Shown piece by piece: positions 59,344 through 64,000 of a DNA stretch of 64,000 nt (position 1 is its first letter; every line of letters begins with the position of its first letter). The stretch is taken from positions 1 to 64,000 of the forward strand of contig JAHJAA010000082.1 in the NCBI GenBank assembly GCA_018814305.1. Reading direction: 5' to 3'. A program made the translations under genes and the position numbers. The notes under the pieces were generated by a model. The model made no database searches, was not told the origin of the DNA, and saw nothing but the letters and a program-made list of their open reading frames with translations. The DNA comes from Pseudomonadota bacterium (lineage in GTDB: Bacteria; Desulfobacterota; Desulfobulbia; Desulfobulbales; JAGXFP01).

Positions 59344-61773
59344 ATGTCGGAAGAACTGGAAGACGAGATTAAAACCCTTGATCAACAGGGGCAGCTGAAA
59401 CTGAAGGCGCTCGTTGGCAAGGAAGCCATGGTTGCTCGAAGGCCTTCAGGGGTCTGGAAATGGATCGCCGCCCTCCTCGCTGCGTTCATGGTTGTCTTTT
59501 ATTTCTATACCGCCAGTATTTCCGCAGTATCCACCCAGTTTCATAACGGGGTTTACGTCTTTATCACCTACGTCCTGGTCTTTATTCTGTATCCAGCCGG
59601 GAACGGGCGTGTCGGTATTTTGCTGTCTACCCTGGTGGGTTTCGTCCTCTCTTGTGCGCTGGTTGTCTTATTGAAGCATGGCGGCGAGGTGGTTGCCTTT
59701 CACGAACACCTGATGACCGTCCACGATGCCTTTGCCAGCCAAGGGATTGCGGCCGGTCTTGCCATGTTGACCGGGTTCACGGGAGTGCTGGCCGGAACGG
59801 TGGTGATCTCTGTCGGGCTGTTTTTCTCCGACCGCTGGATGTCACAGCGGTGGGAGGCCAACCCGACCTTGTCTGATATCTTTCTGGCCCTGATTGCCGC
59901 TTCTTCGGTATCCTATTGGATTGTTCAGTTTGAGACGCTGAATTATCGAGCCGGGGCCGAAAATGATCTTGATGCCCTGGTCAGTATCGTGGGTGTCCTC
60001 ATCTCGTTGGAAGTCTGCCGCAGGGTTCTCGGTTGGTCCATGACCTTCATCGGGGTCGCAATGCTGGCCTATGCCTATTTTGGGCCTTACTTCCCGGACA
60101 TCATCGCTCATCGGGGGTTCGGATTCGAGCGCTTAAGCATTGCCCTCTTTCTCACCACTAATGGGGTCTTCGGGGTCATGGCCAATGTTCTGGCCACCTA
60201 TGTTATTCTGTTTATCTTTTTCGGTGCCTTTCTCCAGAAGTCCGGGGCCGGGCGTTTCTTTATCGATCTGCCCATGGCCCTGGCCGGGAAGAGTACGGGA
60301 GGCCCGGCCAAGGTGGCAGTCATGGCTTCGGCCCTGTTTGGATCGGTCTCCGGGAGTGCCATTGCCAATACCGTGGCGACCGGTTCTTTTACCATTCCGC
60401 TCATGAAAAAGGCCGGCTTTAAACCGCATGTGGCTGGTGCCATTGAACCGGCGGCCTCAATCGGTGGCATGTTCATGCCGCCGATCATGGGGGCGGGGGG
60501 CTTCCTGATGGCGGAACTCACTGAATTGCCCTATTCCTATATCATGATGATTTCCATTTTTCCGGCCTTTCTGTACTTTTTTTCCGTCTTCTGTATGATC
60601 CACTTCGAAGCGAAAAAAGAGAATATTCAGGGAATTGTCGGTGAAGATCTGCCTCACTGGACCGTCGTTCTCCGGCGAGAATGGTATTACTCACTGCCTC
60701 TTGTCGTTATTACGGCTCTGATGATCATTGGTCGCTCTCCCGGTTATTCAGCCTTCTGGGCCACGGTGTCGTGCATTGGGATCAGCTGGGTCAATCGGGA
60801 AACCCGGATGGGAGTGAAAGAGATCTGGGAGGCCATTCAGACCGGGGCCCGCAACACCCTGATCATTGGTGCCACCCTGGGGGTTATCGGGATCATTGTC
60901 GGGACCATCTCGCTGACCGGGATCGGACTTAAATTCTCTGACATCATTATCTCAATGGCCGGGGGCAATCTGTTGATCGCCCTCCTCTTGATCGGTTTGG
61001 CCTCATTGGTTCTCGGGATGGGGGTGCCGGTGACCGCAGCCTACCTGATTACGGCGGTCCTGGCGGTGCCTCCCCTTGCCGATATGGGAGTCGTGGTCAT
61101 TGCCGCCCATATGATCGTCTACTGGTTCAGCCAGGATTCAAATATCACGCCTCCGGTCTGTGTTGCGGCCTATGCCGGAGCGGCCATCGCCGGTTCCGAC
61201 CCCTGGAAAACGGGCTGGACCGCCTTTAAGTTCGCCAAACTTCTCTATGTGATGCCGATCCTCTTTGCCTTCACCCCCCAGATCCTCTTTGAGGGTAAGC
61301 CCATCTTGGCCCCGGTCATTGAAGATCAGCTCATGGGGGCGATGGTCCTCGATTTGAAGATCGCCAATGGCCAGGAGTTTGATGAGGGCCAGGTGTTGGC
61401 TGTGGTCATGGATGGTGAGACGGTGAAGAAAATTGTCGCCCCCCGGGATGGAGTGATTAAAAACCTGGTCATCAGCAAAGGAGAACGAATTGAGAGTGGC
61501 CGGGTTATTGCCGAGGTAAAACCACGTCCCTTAAAGATTTTTTCCTCGATGGTTTCGGCGCTGCTCGGGACCCTGGCCTTTTCGGCGTTGACCATGATGT
61601 TTTTCATCCGCCGGACCAGTGTGCTGGAATGGATAATCTTGGCTGCCGCGACCATTCTGTTGTATTGGCCGACCATTGCCACCGATGTGGCAGGTCTCGT
61701 GCTCTGGGCCATTGTTTATGCCATGCAGAAGGCCAAAAACTTAAAAGACCTCCAGCAGCCGCTGCCGGCCTGA
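59344..61773 (+). CDS. Fused TRAP permease (DctQ/DctM, TAXI type) with a lipoyl-like insert
   Basis: 809 aa from the ATG at 59344 (AGGGG 7-8 bases upstream; an in-frame ATG at 59338 is also possible). Membrane helices fill about 40-650: a DctQ-like small part and a long DctM-like part with repeats such as GSVSGSAIANTVATGSFTIPLMKKAGF and PVTAAYLITAVLAVPPL. About residues 660-725 read as a biotinyl/lipoyl-like beta domain (VLAVVMDGETVKKIVAPRDGVIKNLVISKGERIESGRVIAEV) without the usual modified Lys, followed by two last helices. It works with the TAXI binding protein upstream, driven by an ion gradient. Confidence 0.92.
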   Translation: MSEELEDEIKTLDQQGQLKLKALVGKEAMVARRPSGVWKWIAALLAAFMVVFYFYTASISAVSTQFHNGVYVFITYVLVFILYPAGNGRVGILLSTLVGFVLSCALVVLLKHGGEVVAFHEHLMTVHDAFASQGIAAGLAMLTGFTGVLAGTVVISVGLFFSDRWMSQRWEANPTLSDIFLALIAASSVSYWIVQFETLNYRAGAENDLDALVSIVGVLISLEVCRRVLGWSMTFIGVAMLAYAYFGPYFPDIIAHRGFGFERLSIALFLTTNGVFGVMANVLATYVILFIFFGAFLQKSGAGRFFIDLPMALAGKSTGGPAKVAVMASALFGSVSGSAIANTVATGSFTIPLMKKAGFKPHVAGAIEPAASIGGMFMPPIMGAGGFLMAELTELPYSYIMMISIFPAFLYFFSVFCMIHFEAKKENIQGIVGEDLPHWTVVLRREWYYSLPLVVITALMIIGRSPGYSAFWATVSCIGISWVNRETRMGVKEIWEAIQTGARNTLIIGATLGVIGIIVGTISLTGIGLKFSDIIISMAGGNLLIALLLIGLASLVLGMGVPVTAAYLITAVLAVPPLADMGVVVIAAHMIVYWFSQDSNITPPVCVAAYAGAAIAGSDPWKTGWTAFKFAKLLYVMPILFAFTPQILFEGKPILAPVIEDQLMGAMVLDLKIANGQEFDEGQVLAVVMDGETVKKIVAPRDGVIKNLVISKGERIESGRVIAEVKPRPLKIFSSMVSALLGTLAFSALTMMFFIRRTSVLEWIILAAATILLYWPTIATDVAGLVLWAIVYAMQKAKNLKDLQQPLPA

Positions 61774-61885
61774 TGGAGGGAGGCGCAACCATGATCCTGT
61801 TCTCGGAAATCGGAAAACGTCATAAGGGTTTCCGAGCATGGTCCAATCCGGCAGCCCAGAGCTCTATGGTCCGGGAACCGGAAAA

Positions 61886-61905
61886 CCGCCGGGGGAACCC
61901 GGCGG
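61886..61905. other. GC-rich hairpin between TRAP and AEC genes
   Basis: CCGCCGGG/CCCGGCGG, a perfect 8-bp stem with a 4-base loop. It has no T-run, so it may not be a terminator; it could stabilise mRNA or slow transcription before the next gene. Confidence 0.4.
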
Positions 61906-61925
61906 AATGGTCCTAACTCCTTCCC

Positions 61926-62858
61926 ATGCTCTCCCCGCTGACAATACGAATATTTGAAACCCTGACCGCTGTTTTTCTTACGGTGATGGTTGGCTTTTTT
62001 TTGCAAAGACGGAAATTTCCCAGTCCGGAATTCTGGCCGGGGGCGGAACAGCTCACCTATTACCTGCTGCTGCCAGCCCTGCTGTTTTCTGCTATCATCT
62101 CGGCCCAGGTGGATTTAGCCAGTTATCTTGGATTGGTAATTCCCTATATGGCCCCCTTTCTGTTCATGGGGCTCATTCTCTTGCTTTTTCGCAAGCGTCT
62201 GGGGCAGGATTATCCAGCTTTTACCTCCATCTTCCAGGGGGCCATTCGGTTTAACTCCTATGTCGGTTTTTCGATTGCCCTTGCCGTTTTTGGCCAGGAG
62301 GGCCTGGCCAGGGCAGCCATGTTTATTGCCCTGGTGATTCCGTTGGTCAATGTCATGACCGTTTTAGTGCTTTCTGGTGGCGGTCAGCCAGGAGGTATCC
62401 GCATTCTTCGTTCCCTGGTTCGTAATCCCTTGATAATCGCCTGCGTCAGTGCGCTCTTTCTCAAAGCCTTGGAGGTTAAAGTCCTCTCCGTTCTGATTGA
62501 GTTTTTGTCAATACTTGGCCGGGCTTCCCTTCCTTTAGGTCTCATGGTCGTAGGTGCGGCCCTCTGCTTTCGAAAGCCGGCGGAAGATCTGCTCCCCATA
62601 ATGATTGCAGGCGGGAGCCGACTTATTCTGATGCCGCTACTGATGTTTGCATCCTGCCATGCTTTGGGGGTGACCGGACTCGCTCATTCAATCGCCGTTC
62701 TATTCGCTGCGCTGCCGGGGTCACCCGCCGCTTATGTGCTGGCCCGCCAGATGGGTGGTGATCATCGGCTGATGGCCAACCTTACCACGGTTCAGATTCT
62801 GGTCTCGTTTGTCACCCTGCCGATTGTTCTTGCTCTGGAGGGGTATTTTGCTTCCTAA
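61926..62858 (+). CDS. AEC (auxin efflux carrier) family transporter
   Basis: 310 aa with about ten membrane helices in two halves. N-terminal features (GFFLQRRKF, YYLLLPALLFSAI) and later NSYVGFSIALAVFGQEG and SLPLGLMVVGAALCF match the AEC family. AEC members move small organic acids or related compounds; the substrate is unknown. The stop overlaps the probable TTG start of the helicase gene by 11 bases. Confidence 0.9.
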   Translation: MLSPLTIRIFETLTAVFLTVMVGFFLQRRKFPSPEFWPGAEQLTYYLLLPALLFSAIISAQVDLASYLGLVIPYMAPFLFMGLILLLFRKRLGQDYPAFTSIFQGAIRFNSYVGFSIALAVFGQEGLARAAMFIALVIPLVNVMTVLVLSGGGQPGGIRILRSLVRNPLIIACVSALFLKALEVKVLSVLIEFLSILGRASLPLGLMVVGAALCFRKPAEDLLPIMIAGGSRLILMPLLMFASCHALGVTGLAHSIAVLFAALPGSPAAYVLARQMGGDHRLMANLTTVQILVSFVTLPIVLALEGYFAS

Positions 62859-64000
62859 AGGGATTTCGGTCGGTGAGGTAGGAGAGTATATCTCTGCCTT
62901 AAAGGAGTCGCCCCGCTTTGGGGTTCAGGTTGTGCACCATGAGGAGATATCGGGCAGTGAGGCCCGGTTTGCCGATCTTGCCCAACCCCTGCCGGAGAAT
63001 CTGGCCCGGGCGTTGTCCTTTGCCGGGTTTCAAAACTTTTATCGGCATCAGGCCCTGGCCATCGATGCAGTCCGGAGTGGTCGAGATGTGGTGGTTGCAA
63101 CACCCACGGCCAGCGGTAAGAGTCTGATCTATAATGTCCCGGTCTTCGAAGCAATTATGACCGGTGGTGGTCGGGCGCTCTATCTTTTTCCCTTAAAGGC
63201 CCTGGCCCAGGATCAGTTGAAGGCCTTGGAGCGGTTGGTCGGGGAAATCATCGGTGCCAAGATCCCTGCTGCCGCCATCTGTGACGGTGATACCTCTTCG
63301 TATCGTCGTAAAAAAATCCGGGAGAATCCCCCTGATATCCTCATTACCAACCCGGATATGCTTCATCTTTCCATGCTTCCCTATCATGATCGCTGGGCCG
63401 GACTTTTTGCCGATTTAACCCATATCGTCATCGATGAAGTTCATACCTATCGAGGAGTCTTCGGTAGCCATATGGCTTGGGTGCTGCGGCGATTGATCCG
63501 AATCTGCGAGCACTACGGTTCCCGACCTTCCGTCATTATGTCTTCAGCCACCATTGCCAATCCAGGCGGACTGGCAGCCGATCTTCTGGGACGTGAGGTG
63601 CTGGTGGTTGATGGGTCCGGGGCCCCCAGGGCCGGACAGCATTTCATTATTATGGATCCCCATGACAGTGCCTCCCACGCTGCCTGCCAATTGTTGGAGG
63701 CGGCGCTCAAACGAGGACTCCGGACCATCGTCTATACCCAGTCCCGCAAAATGACGGAGTTGATCTCGGTCTGGACTCGAACCCGTCTTGGCGATCTGGC
63801 CTCGAAGCTCTCTTCGTACCGAGCTGGGTTTCTTCCTGAAGAACGGCGAGAGATAGAGGAGCGCCTTACCTCAGGGGAACTCCTCGGCGTAGTCTCCACC
63901 AGCGCCTTGGAGCTGGGAATTGATATCGGGGAACTGGATATCTGTATCCTGGTGGGGTATCCCGGATCGATCATGGCTACGTGGCAGCGAGGGGGGCGGG
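62848..64000 (+). CDS. DEAD/DEAH-box helicase, YprA/MrfA-like (5' part only)
   Basis: At least 384 codons, open at the window end. Probable start is TTG at 62848 with GGAGGGG a few bases upstream; it overlaps the AEC gene. Motifs: Q-like FYRHQALAIDAV, Walker A VVATPTASGKS, DEVHTYRGVFGSH (Walker B region with DEVH; YprA-type enzymes share the TYRGVFGSH part), SSATIANP (motif III), and TSALELGIDIG (motif V). YprA/MrfA enzymes take part in DNA damage repair together with MrfB. The C-terminal DUF1998 part would lie beyond the window. Confidence 0.88.
   Translation, partial: MLPKGISVGEVGEYISALKESPRFGVQVVHHEEISGSEARFADLAQPLPENLARALSFAGFQNFYRHQALAIDAVRSGRDVVVATPTASGKSLIYNVPVFEAIMTGGGRALYLFPLKALAQDQLKALERLVGEIIGAKIPAAAICDGDTSSYRRKKIRENPPDILITNPDMLHLSMLPYHDRWAGLFADLTHIVIDEVHTYRGVFGSHMAWVLRRLIRICEHYGSRPSVIMSSATIANPGGLAADLLGREVLVVDGSGAPRAGQHFIIMDPHDSASHAACQLLEAALKRGLRTIVYTQSRKMTELISVWTRTRLGDLASKLSSYRAGFLPEERREIEERLTSGELLGVVSTSALELGIDIGELDICILVGYPGSIMATWQRGGR

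Noticed and set aside
61629-61916. Plus-strand open frame across the end of the TRAP permease gene
   Set aside because: It is a shadow frame of the permease gene extended into a GC-rich hairpin; no ribosome site or family.

Overview
The window looks like a piece of chromosome from an anaerobic deltaproteobacterium (Desulfobacterota, plausibly a Desulfobulbales-type sulfur-cycle organism). This is inferred from a probable in-frame UGA selenocysteine gene, a pentaheme c-type cytochrome, rubredoxin, cysteine-rich two-CW and PAS sensor proteins, a TAXI-type TRAP transporter and many signalling proteins. No rRNA, tRNA, CRISPR array, prophage or complete insertion sequence was seen. Genes are dense and mostly of housekeeping or signalling type.

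Left part (1-9.1 kb): two small orphan genes with terminator and promoter elements, then a seven-gene minus-strand operon (9112 to 1618) of a non-standard fatty-acid/polyketide type: KS, CrtI-like FAD oxidoreductase, KS, ACP, PlsC acyltransferase, PaaK-like adenylating ligase and radical SAM/SPASM protein. 9.4-24.7 kb: EF-P with its lysine ligase EpmA, a family-4-like uracil-DNA glycosylase, an M1 peptidase-ChaN-PDZ fusion overlapping trmFO, adk, a DUF445 membrane protein, a fused prephenate dehydratase-like/ACT/prephenate dehydrogenase, an HD-GYP protein, and a repair operon. That operon holds a putative MsrA-like selenoprotein, a secreted MsrA-MsrB fusion and a pyrimidine-dimer glycosylase/DUF1722 fusion.

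24.8-46.3 kb is rich in signalling: an OmpR/HK pair, a TMTC-like TPR membrane protein, a matrixin-like protease, the multiheme cytochrome, HDOD, a two-CW GGDEF protein, RluA, a VTT-domain protein, Tex, a LytS/LytTR pair with a Cys-rich PAS protein, a membrane-flavodoxin-SCP2 fusion, a multi-PAS hybrid kinase, CvfB and PilZ. 46.6-53.3 kb holds SbcCD, a ParE/ParD-like toxin-antitoxin pair with a palindromic operator between two apparent 5'-truncated group II intron 3' ends, a two-CW protein, a YedK/HMCES protein and an EEP-family phosphatase/nuclease. 53.6-64 kb holds a YbbA-YbbP-TesA cluster, rubredoxin, a TAXI TRAP transporter whose fused permease carries a lipoyl-like insert, an AEC transporter and the start of a YprA/MrfA-like helicase that runs off the window.

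The most notable item is the tiny gene at 24341-24682. An in-frame UGA lies exactly where the neighbouring MsrA has its catalytic cysteine, and a textbook bacterial SECIS hairpin follows it. Other points of interest are several unusual domain fusions (M1-ChaN-PDZ; PDT-ACT-TyrA; TM-flavodoxin-SCP2; TRAP permease with biotinyl/lipoyl-like insert) and the fatty-acid-like operon.
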